Below are positions 30,789-37,171 of a stretch of DNA of 37,171 bases, piece after piece. Both the position numbers and the translations under genes were made by a program. The stretch covers positions 1 to 37,171 of the forward strand of contig JBCDBY010000005.1 of NCBI GenBank assembly GCA_039182715.1, written 5' to 3'. The DNA is from JBCDBY01 sp039182715. GTDB taxonomy: Bacteria > Planctomycetota > PLA2. The number at the start of each line of letters is the position of its first letter. The stretch's first letter is position 1. The notes below the pieces were generated by a model that saw only the letters and a list, made by a program, of their open reading frames with translations, was not told where the DNA came from and made no database searches.

Positions 30789-32318
30789 CTAGCCGCCCTG
30801 TTCCTTCACCCGGCGTGCGGCCTCCTCGGCCGCGGTGAGCGCGAACCAGATCTGCTGGTCCTCGGGATCGAGCTCACGCGCCAGCTTCAGGAGTCGCATC
30901 CCCTCGTCCGTATCGCCTTGCGCCATCAGCGCCTGGCCCTGCAGCATCCACGCGCGGGCGTGCAGGGCATCGGACTCGACCGCCTTCTTCGCGTACTTGA
31001 GCGCGATACCCGGCATGCGTTGCATCAGCTTGAGCTGCGCGTACCCGTAGAGCACGAACGGGTCGTTCGACCCGCGATCGATGGCGCGCTTGAAGAACTT
31101 GCGCGCCTTGGCGTGCTCGCCGTAGATGCTCATCACATAGCCGGCGTTGGCCCAGTCGACGTCCGCCTCCTTCGTGAGCTTGAGGACGTCCTGGATGTAT
31201 TGGTACCACTCGCGCTCCAGCGTCTCGATGTCCTTCACCTTGAGGTACTTGAGCAGCAGGCGCTTGACCTCCGGCCCCTCGACCGTCAGGAACCCCATGC
31301 CGCGCGGCACCCGTCGCACGCCCCTCGCGCGTGCGAGCCCGAGGAAGAACCGCTTGAAGTTCTTCTCGTACTTCGGCGTCGAGAGAAGGAAGTGGCAGAA
31401 GGACCACGCCCACGCATAGCCGATCGCGCCCATGCCGCGCGTTTGCACCAGCGTGTCGAGCTTGAGTCGCTTGCTCTCGTCCTTGAACTGCTCCTTGAGC
31501 ACGGCGAGGCGGCCGCTCTGCAGCAGTCCGATCTTCATCTCGCCGGTGCGCGGGTTCCATTCGCTGGCGCCGAAGTACTCCGCCATGCCCTCGCCGACCC
31601 ACCACGGGTACCAGAACTTCTCGTCGATCATGTGCGAGAGCATGTGATTGCCCTCGTGGAACATGACGTCGATCGTGTACGCGCGATTCTCGCGGTCCAC
31701 GTAGAAGTTCAGGTCGCGACGAAGCGGCATGTAGTAGCCGACGACGCCGCCCCCGGCACCCCCGACCTGCTGGAAGCTCTCGCGGTCGTGGAAGATGTTG
31801 ATGGTGACCTTGCCGAACTTCGGCGAGGGACGGATCTTCCAGTACTTGGTGAAGAACTTGTAGTAGCTCTCGAAGAGCAGCTTGTACTCCTCGAAGACGG
31901 GATCCGGCAACGTGTGCTTAAACGTGAAACGCTTCGTCTCGACGGTGACGTGGTTACGCCACAGGCGACGCTCCTTCATCTGCTCCACGCGCCGGCGGCG
32001 CTCCTCGTCGTAGGCGGCGACCTTGCGGTCCCACTTCGACTTCTTGATCCACTTGCCGTCCCACGGGCGCAGACCCTTGGCGAACTTCTTCTTCTCCTCC
32101 TCCGTCCGCGGCACGAGATCGCCCTCGGCCGTGGTGCCGTAGCTCGACGCCACGGTGGCACCGGGCACGACAACTTCCCCGTTCTGGAGGCGGATGACGT
32201 AGTCGTCGCCCTTCTTCTCGATGGAGTCGAACTCGAAGACGCGACCGTCGAGGAGGACGATGACGTCCGCCGGTGCGATCGTGGCGGCGAGGAGCAGCGC
32301 GAGGACCGTGCGCATCAT
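30789..32318 (-). CDS. Secreted DUF1570-like metallopeptidase with C-terminal TPRs
   Basis: A 509-residue exported protein. The signal peptide follows MMRTVLALLLAATIAPADV. Residues ~20-60 are a small beta domain (VIVLLDGRVFEFDSIEKKGD, DYVIRLQNGEVVVPGATVAS). The peptidase region has the zinc motif HEGNH (His221-His225, in DVMFHEGNHMLSHM) and downstream WWVGEGMAEYFGASEW, whose glutamate is the likely third ligand; this is the layout of DUF1570/peptidase MA-like proteins frequent in planctomycetes. The last ~130 residues are TPR-like (WANAGYVMSIYGEHAKARKF, FVLYGYAQLKLMQRMPG, ARAWMLQGQALMAQGDTDEG). The chosen ATG (32318) overlaps the stop of the upstream gene by one base (TGATG), so they are co-translated. 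Substrate unknown. Confidence 0.88.
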   Translation of the reverse strand: MMRTVLALLLAATIAPADVIVLLDGRVFEFDSIEKKGDDYVIRLQNGEVVVPGATVASSYGTTAEGDLVPRTEEEKKKFAKGLRPWDGKWIKKSKWDRKVAAYDEERRRRVEQMKERRLWRNHVTVETKRFTFKHTLPDPVFEEYKLLFESYYKFFTKYWKIRPSPKFGKVTINIFHDRESFQQVGGAGGGVVGYYMPLRRDLNFYVDRENRAYTIDVMFHEGNHMLSHMIDEKFWYPWWVGEGMAEYFGASEWNPRTGEMKIGLLQSGRLAVLKEQFKDESKRLKLDTLVQTRGMGAIGYAWAWSFCHFLLSTPKYEKNFKRFFLGLARARGVRRVPRGMGFLTVEGPEVKRLLLKYLKVKDIETLEREWYQYIQDVLKLTKEADVDWANAGYVMSIYGEHAKARKFFKRAIDRGSNDPFVLYGYAQLKLMQRMPGIALKYAKKAVESDALHARAWMLQGQALMAQGDTDEGMRLLKLARELDPEDQQIWFALTAAEEAARRVKEQGG

Positions 32319-33979
32319 CAGCTCGCGTACTTGACCCACTGCGCGTGGAGTCGCTTCCAGTCCTTGTCGGACAGGGAGCCGAAGGTGCGCTTGAACGCCT
32401 CGGCGAGAATCGCATCGCGCTTGGTCTTCATCGCTTCCTGCAGCTTCTCGAACTGCTTCTCCGCGTCGCTCGGGCCTTCGTCCTCTTCGCCCTCCTCGTC
32501 CTCGCTCTCCTCCACCGGTCCGCCCATGTCGGCCTCAGCCGCCTTCTTGGCCTCCTCCTCGATGCGCGCGCGCTCCTTTTCGTAGGCAACCTCCTGCTCC
32601 TCGATCACCTCGATGAGGTTGGCGAGGTAGCGCTGGACCGCCTTCTTGGTCTTGCCGCGATCGCCCTTGCTGAGCAGGAAACTGCAGACCGAGCCGACCT
32701 GGTACTGCGTCATGTCCTGCGCGCGCCCCTTCTCGAACATCTCCCTGAGGGGAATCGCTTTGCCCTCCTTGATGATGTCCTTCATCGCCTGCCGGTCGTA
32801 CTCGTCCGGCTGGATCTTCACGCGGCCGCGCTTGGAGCGCGCGAAGCGCATGTGCTGCTTGAGCCCCTCGCGGAACCAGTAGGGCATGTTCTCGGACAGG
32901 TGCCGGTTCTTGAACGAGAGGAACTGGGCGGTCAGGCGCGCGCTCAGGTACTCGAACTCCCAGTTGCGGTCGGTGCCGCCGACGGTCTGCGTGACGAGCA
33001 CCTGCTCGGCCCCGTAACCCCAGGTCCAGCGCGTGCCGCCCGCGAACGCGCTCTCCTCCTCGCGGGTCGCGAAGACGCGCATGATGCCCATCGGCACGTA
33101 GTCGTCGCCGATGTCCCCGAACGTCTTGTCCAGATAGCTCCGCACCGCCTCGGCGTGCGCCAGGGCGCGCTTGGTGAACTTCCGGTCCGCGTTGGCAAGC
33201 GCCACGTAGTGCTTGGAGCGCTGCTCGTACCAGCCCTTCGGGAGCGCGTCGACCTCCTTGCGCAGCGTCCGGTTGAAGCGGTCCTTGCGCGCCTTGCGCC
33301 GCTCCTCCGGCGTCATCTTGCTCTCGTCCTCGCCGATGACGATCTGGTCGCCCGTCGTCGCGCCGGTCGGCAACGCCTTCTTGCGATCGATGCGGTCGAG
33401 CGAGCGGAGCGTGCCGCGGAACGTCTTGCGGAAGCTCTTGTAGTGGTCCTCGAGGATCTTGCACTGCACGGCGAAGTCGACGTCGTCGAAGTGATGCACC
33501 CAGGTCACGATGCGGAACGGGGACGAGGTCAGCTTCTCGACCTTGATCTCGTACATCGTGACCTTGTGGCCACCGATCTCGGTCTCCTCCTCCACGGAGA
33601 AGTGGTAGCCGCCGCCGACGAACCAGCTCTCGCGCTTGACGAAGTCCTTGTAGTCCTTGTAGGGGTTCTTGAAGGAGACGGTCAGCTTCCCGTCCTTGTC
33701 CTCCACCTTCGCGCCGCGTTCCTTCTGACGCGCATGCGGGAACCCGATCACCCAGATCTGGGGATGTTCGCTGACGTACCAGTCGCCGCGCTTCGCCTGC
33801 AGCTCGCGCTTGCCGATGAACTTGGCGGCGATCCACTCCTCGGACGCCGACATGGCCGCGCTCTTCCAGCCCTTCGGCACGCGGATCTTGAATCCCCAGC
33901 GCTCGTCCTTGTGGGTCCCCGCCTCTGCCGGCAGGCAGAACACGAGGAGCAGCCCGATCCCGATCACACTTCTCTGCAT
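32318..33979 (-). CDS. Secreted degenerate peptidase-like protein
   Basis: A 553-residue exported protein with signal peptide MQRSVIGIGLLLVFCLPAEA (ATG at 33979, AAGGGG seven bases before). The N-terminal ~170 residues form a beta-rich domain (ERWGFKIRVPKGWKS, WYVSEHPQIWVIGFPHARQK). The middle has the layout of the neighbouring metallopeptidase: VPMGIMRVFATREEESAF, then FEYLSARLTAQFLSFKNR where HExxH should be, then MPYWFREGLKQHMRFA matching WWVGEGMAEYFG. The zinc histidines are absent, so it is probably a pseudo-peptidase. The C-terminal part is a highly charged helix (VEESEDEEGEEDEGPSDAEK). It is immediately upstream of and coupled to the active-looking peptidase, which suggests a regulator, chaperone or substrate-binding partner. 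Confidence 0.82.
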   Translation of the reverse strand: MQRSVIGIGLLLVFCLPAEAGTHKDERWGFKIRVPKGWKSAAMSASEEWIAAKFIGKRELQAKRGDWYVSEHPQIWVIGFPHARQKERGAKVEDKDGKLTVSFKNPYKDYKDFVKRESWFVGGGYHFSVEEETEIGGHKVTMYEIKVEKLTSSPFRIVTWVHHFDDVDFAVQCKILEDHYKSFRKTFRGTLRSLDRIDRKKALPTGATTGDQIVIGEDESKMTPEERRKARKDRFNRTLRKEVDALPKGWYEQRSKHYVALANADRKFTKRALAHAEAVRSYLDKTFGDIGDDYVPMGIMRVFATREEESAFAGGTRWTWGYGAEQVLVTQTVGGTDRNWEFEYLSARLTAQFLSFKNRHLSENMPYWFREGLKQHMRFARSKRGRVKIQPDEYDRQAMKDIIKEGKAIPLREMFEKGRAQDMTQYQVGSVCSFLLSKGDRGKTKKAVQRYLANLIEVIEEQEVAYEKERARIEEEAKKAAEADMGGPVEESEDEEGEEDEGPSDAEKQFEKLQEAMKTKRDAILAEAFKRTFGSLSDKDWKRLHAQWVKYAS

Positions 33980-34005
33980 CGATATCCCCTTCTGGACACG
34001 ATGAT

Positions 34006-34028
34006 CGCACAAGTTTGCAAATCGTGCG
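34006..34028. promoter_or_regulatory. Near-palindrome around TTTGCAAA upstream of the degenerate peptidase gene
   Basis: CGCAC and GTGCG arms flank an A/T-rich palindromic core TTTGCAAA (34014-34021). It sits 27-49 bases upstream of the ATG at 33979 and just after the DUF72 stop. Possible operator or part of the promoter; the arms are offset by half a turn-base, so the symmetry is imperfect. Confidence 0.3.
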
Positions 34029-34029
34029 T

Positions 34030-34866
34030 CTAGACCGACCTGTCGTCGACTCGCGACACGAGGTCGCGAACGGTCGCGGGCCCATGTCCCGCGAAGTGGT
34101 TGTTCGCGAAGACGTAGGCGGCGGGCACCTCCTCGAGGAGGCCCTGCAGGAGGTCCGCCCAGCGATCCAGCGAGTCGCCCTTGTCGAGGACGAGCTTGTC
34201 GAAGGTCTTGGTCTTCTCGTCCACCGCTTTGCGATCGCCGATGAGCCGCGCGTAGATGAAGTCGGAGGTGACGACGTTCCGCTTCCCTGCGACGTCCGCC
34301 GGGTGCGGCAGGTAGCCCAACTCGACGAGCACGAACGCCACATCGAACTGCCGCAGGACGTCGAGCAGCTTGTCATTGACCCACCACTTGTTGCGCACCT
34401 CGACCGCGTAGCGGAAATCGCGCGGCAGCGACTCCAGGTAAGCGTGCAGCCGGTCCAGGAACGGCGCCGGCGACTCGAACGCCTGCTTGTTGAAGTAGGG
34501 GAACTGCATCACCAGCGGCCCGCACTTCTCGCCCAGCCCGCTCATGTGGTCGAGGAACATCTCGGTGTCGCCCTGCACGTGGGCGGGCACGAGCACCTTC
34601 TCACCTTCCGGCTTCGGTCCGTCGCCCCCGAAAACGATCGAGCGCGGGAACTTGGCGCAGAGCCGGAAGTCGTCCGGCGTACGGTCGCGCCACCCCTGCA
34701 CCATCGAACGCGACGGGATGCGGTAGTAGGTCACGTCCGCCTCGACCGCCGGGAACTGCGTGGCGTAATAGCCGAGGAAGTCGCGCGGCTGCGTCTGGTC
34801 GGGATAGAACGAGCCGACCCACGACTTCTCGGACCAGGAGGACGTGCCGCAGAGCAGGGTTCCCAC
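34030..34866 (-). CDS. DUF72 (YecE-like) family protein
   Basis: A 278-residue DUF72 protein, full length for this TIM-barrel-like family of unknown function. Family features: opening LLCGTSSWSEKSWVGSFYPD, PAVEADVTYYRIPSRSMVQG, FRLCAKFPRSIVF, LVMQFPYFN, RDFRYAVEVRNKWWVNDKLL, and the end AAYVFANNHFAGHGPATVRD. It is predicted cytosolic. The start is GTG at 34866, fixed by the promoter box TAGGAT (34873-34878), which ends 6 bases upstream. It is divergent from the amino-acid ABC operon with only 24 bases between the start codons. A 61-base fragment of a relative lies at 30673-30733. The biochemical role is not established for the family; a nuclease-like or sugar-phosphate role has been suggested on fold grounds only. 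Confidence 0.93.
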   Translation of the reverse strand: MGTLLCGTSSWSEKSWVGSFYPDQTQPRDFLGYYATQFPAVEADVTYYRIPSRSMVQGWRDRTPDDFRLCAKFPRSIVFGGDGPKPEGEKVLVPAHVQGDTEMFLDHMSGLGEKCGPLVMQFPYFNKQAFESPAPFLDRLHAYLESLPRDFRYAVEVRNKWWVNDKLLDVLRQFDVAFVLVELGYLPHPADVAGKRNVVTSDFIYARLIGDRKAVDEKTKTFDKLVLDKGDSLDRWADLLQGLLEEVPAAYVFANNHFAGHGPATVRDLVSRVDDRSV

Positions 34867-34872
34867 GCGGCC

Positions 34873-34884
34873 ATCCTATAGACT
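34873..34884. promoter_or_regulatory. Overlapped divergent -10 boxes for DUF72 and the ABC operon
   Basis: The 24-base gap contains ATCCTATAGACT. On the plus strand TAGACT (34879-34884) ends six bases before the ATG at 34891. On the minus strand TAGGAT (34873-34878) ends six bases before the GTG at 34866. Both transcripts would be leaderless, and their promoters touch, so binding of polymerase to one probably excludes the other. Confidence 0.55.
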
Positions 34885-34890
34885 GCCGCG

Positions 34891-35664
34891 ATGCGCGCGT
34901 TCCTCTTTCTCCCGCTGCTGCTGGCGTTCGGCTGCGGCGAAACCAAGACCTACGAGTCCACGCTCGACAAGGTGCTCGACACGAAGAAGCTGATCGTCGG
35001 GACCGAGCCGGAGTTCAAGCGCTTCGAGACCAAGAACGCCGACGGCGAGATCGTCGGCTTCGACATGGACCTCGTGCGGATGCTCGCGGAGGACCTCGGC
35101 GTGGAGCTCGTGCTGCGGGAGTACTCGTTCCAGGCGCTCATCCCCGCGCTCAAGAACGGCAAGATCGACCTGATCATCTCCGGTATGACCGCGAAGCCGA
35201 AGCGCGCCAAGACGGTCACGTTCACCGACCCGTACTTCTTCACCAAGCTCTGCCTGCTCGTGCACAAGGACGCCGGCATCGAGAAGCCCGCCGACGTCGA
35301 CGGCAAGAAGGTCGTCGTGAAGCTCAGCACGACCGGCCAGGACCGCGCGAAGGAGCTCTTCCCCAACTCCGAGTACGTCGTGCTCGAGGCCGAGGCGGAC
35401 TGCGCCAACGAGGTCGCCTCGGGCCGTGCCGCCGCGTTCCTCTACGACCACATCTCCATCTTCGAGGCCTCCAAGAAGCACGCCAACACGACGCGCGCCA
35501 TCTTCGAGTCGCTGTCGGAAGAGCCGTACGCGATGGCCGTGCCCCTCGGCGACACGAAGTTCCGCGATCGCATCAACGTGTTTCTCGGCAAGGTGCGCGC
35601 CGACGGACGCTACGAGAAGATCGTGAACAAGTGGATGGGCGACATCCCCAATGCAGTTCGTTAG
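34891..35664 (+). CDS. Polar amino-acid ABC transporter, substrate-binding lipoprotein
   Basis: A 257-residue solute-binding protein (family 3, the glutamate/glutamine/lysine/arginine type), anchored as a lipoprotein in the periplasm. The signal peptide MRAFLFLPLLLAFGC ends in an atypical but plausible lipobox. Features: LIVGTEPEFKRFETKNADGE, VGFDMDLVRMLAEDLGVELV (the family signature), ALIPALKNGKIDLIISGMTA, RAKTVTFTDPYFFTKLCLLV, and the C-terminal RADGRYEKIVNKWMG. It starts the transporter operon: the permease begins 14 bases before its stop. Which amino acid is bound cannot be read with certainty; the arginine usually holding the alpha-carboxylate is not obvious. Confidence 0.93.
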   Translation: MRAFLFLPLLLAFGCGETKTYESTLDKVLDTKKLIVGTEPEFKRFETKNADGEIVGFDMDLVRMLAEDLGVELVLREYSFQALIPALKNGKIDLIISGMTAKPKRAKTVTFTDPYFFTKLCLLVHKDAGIEKPADVDGKKVVVKLSTTGQDRAKELFPNSEYVVLEAEADCANEVASGRAAAFLYDHISIFEASKKHANTTRAIFESLSEEPYAMAVPLGDTKFRDRINVFLGKVRADGRYEKIVNKWMGDIPNAVR

Positions 35665-36400
35665 CCGGCTCGCCATCACCGTCGCGGTGTTCGGCAGCTT
35701 CGCGCTGGCGCTCGCGGCGACCGACTACGACTTCGACTTCGGCGCCATCTGGGAGTACCGCGGCCAGTTCTACAAGGGCATCGGCATCACGCTGTTCTGC
35801 ACCGCGTGCGCCTACGGCCTCGGGCTGGCGATCGGCATTCTCGTGGCGCTCGCGCGCATGAGCCGCACGATGCCCATCCGCCACCTCGGCGACCTGTACG
35901 TCGAGGTCATTCGCGGCACGCCGTTTCTGGCGCAGCTCTTCATCGCCTACTTCGGCATCGCCACGATCTTCAAGATCGACAACAAGCTTGCCGTCGGCAC
36001 GGTGGCGCTCGGCCTCTTCGCCGCCGCGTACATCGGCGAGATCATCCGCGCCGGCATCGAGTCGATCGACCGCGGGCAGATCGAGGCGGGCCGCTCGCTC
36101 GGGCTCACGCGCACGCGCACGATGGTCCACATCGTTTTCCCGCAGGCGTTCAAGCGCATGATCCCGCCGCTCACCGGCGAGCTCATCGCGCTGACGAAGG
36201 AGTCGTCGCTGCTCTTCGCGATCGGCGTGATCGAGCTCACCGCCGCGGGCAAGCAGGCGGGCGCCGACACCTACCGCACCTTCGAGGCCTTCCTCGTCGT
36301 CGCCGCGTTCTATCTGCTCATCACGATTCCGCTCTCCCTGCTCGCACGTCGTCTCGAGCGCGTACTCGGCACCACGCAGGGCGCCGGAGCGCACCTGTGA
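35651..36400 (+). CDS. Polar amino-acid ABC transporter, permease
   Basis: A 249-residue inner-membrane permease of the HisM/GlnP type with about five to six helices. The N-terminus (MQFVSRLAITVAVFGSFALA) adds one helix before the conserved core, which has YKGIGITLFCTACAYGLGLA, YVEVIRGTPFLAQLFIAYFG and the cytoplasmic EAA loop EAGRSLGLTRTRTMVHIVFP that docks on the ATPase. One permease is present, so a homodimer is expected. The ATG overlaps the binding-protein gene by 14 bases and the stop overlaps the ATPase start (GTGA), so all three are translationally coupled. Confidence 0.95.
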   Translation: MQFVSRLAITVAVFGSFALALAATDYDFDFGAIWEYRGQFYKGIGITLFCTACAYGLGLAIGILVALARMSRTMPIRHLGDLYVEVIRGTPFLAQLFIAYFGIATIFKIDNKLAVGTVALGLFAAAYIGEIIRAGIESIDRGQIEAGRSLGLTRTRTMVHIVFPQAFKRMIPPLTGELIALTKESSLLFAIGVIELTAAGKQAGADTYRTFEAFLVVAAFYLLITIPLSLLARRLERVLGTTQGAGAHL

Positions 36401-37119
36401 GCACGCGCATCGCCCTGCAGGGCGTGACCAAGACGTTCGGCGAGGTGACCGCGCTGCGCGACGTCGATCTCGAGGTCGAGGCGGGCGAGGTCGTCGTGGT
36501 GATCGGACCCAGCGGTTCGGGCAAGAGCACCCTTTTGCGCTGCGTGAACATGCTCGAGGTCCCGGACACCGGCACCGTGCACGTCGAAGGCAAGCTCGTC
36601 GACCCCCACGGCAAGCACATCGACGAGGTGCGCGCCCGCGTCGGCATGGTCTTCCAGCACTTCAACCTGTTCCCGCACAAGTCGGTCCTGGAAAACGTCT
36701 GCCTGGCGCCGCGCGTCGTCCTGGGCGACGACCGCCTCGCCGAAGCGCAGGAGCTCCTCGAGCGCGTCGGCGTACTCGACAAGCGCGACGAGTACCCCGA
36801 CCGGCTGAGCGGCGGCCAGAAGCAGCGCGTGGCCATCGCACGTGCGCTCTGCATGGAGCCGATCGCGATGCTCTTCGACGAGCCGACCAGCGCGCTCGAC
36901 CCCGAGATGGTCGGCGAGGTGCTCGGAGTGATGAAGCAGCTCGCCGGCGAAGGCATGACGATGCTCGTCGCCACCCACGAAATGGGCTTCGCCCGCGAAG
37001 TGGCGCACCGCGTGCTCTTCATGGATGAAGGCCGCGTGGTGGAGCAGGGCAAGCCGGACGAGCTGTTCGACCGGCCGCGAGAGGAACGCACCAAGGCGTT
37101 CCTCTCGATGGTTCTCTAG
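36397..37119 (+). CDS. Polar amino-acid ABC transporter, ATP-binding protein
   Basis: A 240-residue ATPase of the GlnQ/HisP type that powers uptake through the permease. Walker A GPSGSGKSTLLRC, Q-loop VFQHFNLFPHKSVLENV, signature LSGGQKQRVAIARAL, Walker B IAMLFDEPTSALDPEMV and the switch His in LVATHEMGFAREVA are all intact. It begins with GTG at 36397, overlapping the permease stop, and ends at 37119, so the transporter is complete in the window. About 52 bases follow, with no gene visible, then a poly-G end. Confidence 0.97.
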   Translation: MSTRIALQGVTKTFGEVTALRDVDLEVEAGEVVVVIGPSGSGKSTLLRCVNMLEVPDTGTVHVEGKLVDPHGKHIDEVRARVGMVFQHFNLFPHKSVLENVCLAPRVVLGDDRLAEAQELLERVGVLDKRDEYPDRLSGGQKQRVAIARALCMEPIAMLFDEPTSALDPEMVGEVLGVMKQLAGEGMTMLVATHEMGFAREVAHRVLFMDEGRVVEQGKPDELFDRPREERTKAFLSMVL

Positions 37120-37171
37120 GGTCTGCCTGGGAGAACGCCTGGCTTCGACGGGCTGCGGCTGCGGGGGGGGG

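Noticed and set aside
1..37171. CRISPR array, prophage, integrase or conjugation genes
   Set aside because: No regularly spaced repeats and no phage, integrase or Cas-like proteins were seen on either strand.

Overview
The window is a very GC-rich (roughly two-thirds G+C by eye), gene-dense bacterial chromosome segment of about 37 kb with no rRNA or tRNA genes, no insertion sequences and no CRISPR. Gene content suggests a Gram-negative, double-membrane bacterium: a beta-barrel outer-membrane protein, many lipoproteins, and secreted peptidase-like proteins of a kind common in Planctomycetota. A Planctomycetota-like or neighbouring lineage is my inference, not something a single marker proves. 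Most genes at the head of a transcription unit have a TANNNT-like -10 box ending only about 6-11 bases before the start codon and no Shine-Dalgarno sequence, so leaderless transcription appears common.

Layout. 1-7.5 kb: the 3' end of an aspartate aminotransferase; a minus-strand unit of a small unknown protein, leuB and a rhomboid protease; a crotonase-family enzyme; a zinc-ribbon membrane protein; a small unknown protein; and a large secreted lipoprotein with a clear terminator. 7.5-16 kb: a secreted terpenoid-cyclase-fold protein; polA, interrupted near its 3' end by an in-frame TAA; a HAD hydrolase facing polA; a coiled-coil unknown; clpP; a Ste24-type membrane protease; and a TPR lipoprotein. 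16-20.8 kb: a five-gene minus-strand operon of two membrane proteins of the fused-MFS/spermidine-synthase family, a methyltransferase, an FAD-dependent reductase and a type III polyketide synthase, which is a compact biosynthetic cluster.

20.9-27.1 kb: a plus-strand run of a lipoprotein, an alginate-export-like beta-barrel, a small lipoprotein, a periplasmic FecR-domain protein and a CHASE2-adenylate cyclase. The last four genes overlap at every junction and look like a co-translated envelope-to-cAMP signalling module. 27.1-27.4 kb holds a 195-bp element bounded by 15-bp perfect inverted repeats. 27.4-30.6 kb: a deoxyhypusine-synthase-family protein, a DUF885 peptidase and two coupled small proteins. 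30.6-34.9 kb: a decayed copy of part of a DUF72 gene, a secreted DUF1570-like metallopeptidase with TPRs, a catalytically degenerate relative of it, and the intact DUF72 gene. 34.9-37.1 kb: a complete polar amino-acid ABC transporter (binding lipoprotein, permease, ATPase). The contig ends in a poly-G run that looks artefactual.

The best leads are the polA nonsense codon followed by an intact reading frame, the pervasive leaderless promoter architecture including two very short divergent intergenic spacers, the outer-membrane/FecR/CHASE2-cyclase operon, and the type III PKS operon carrying two spermidine-synthase-family membrane proteins.
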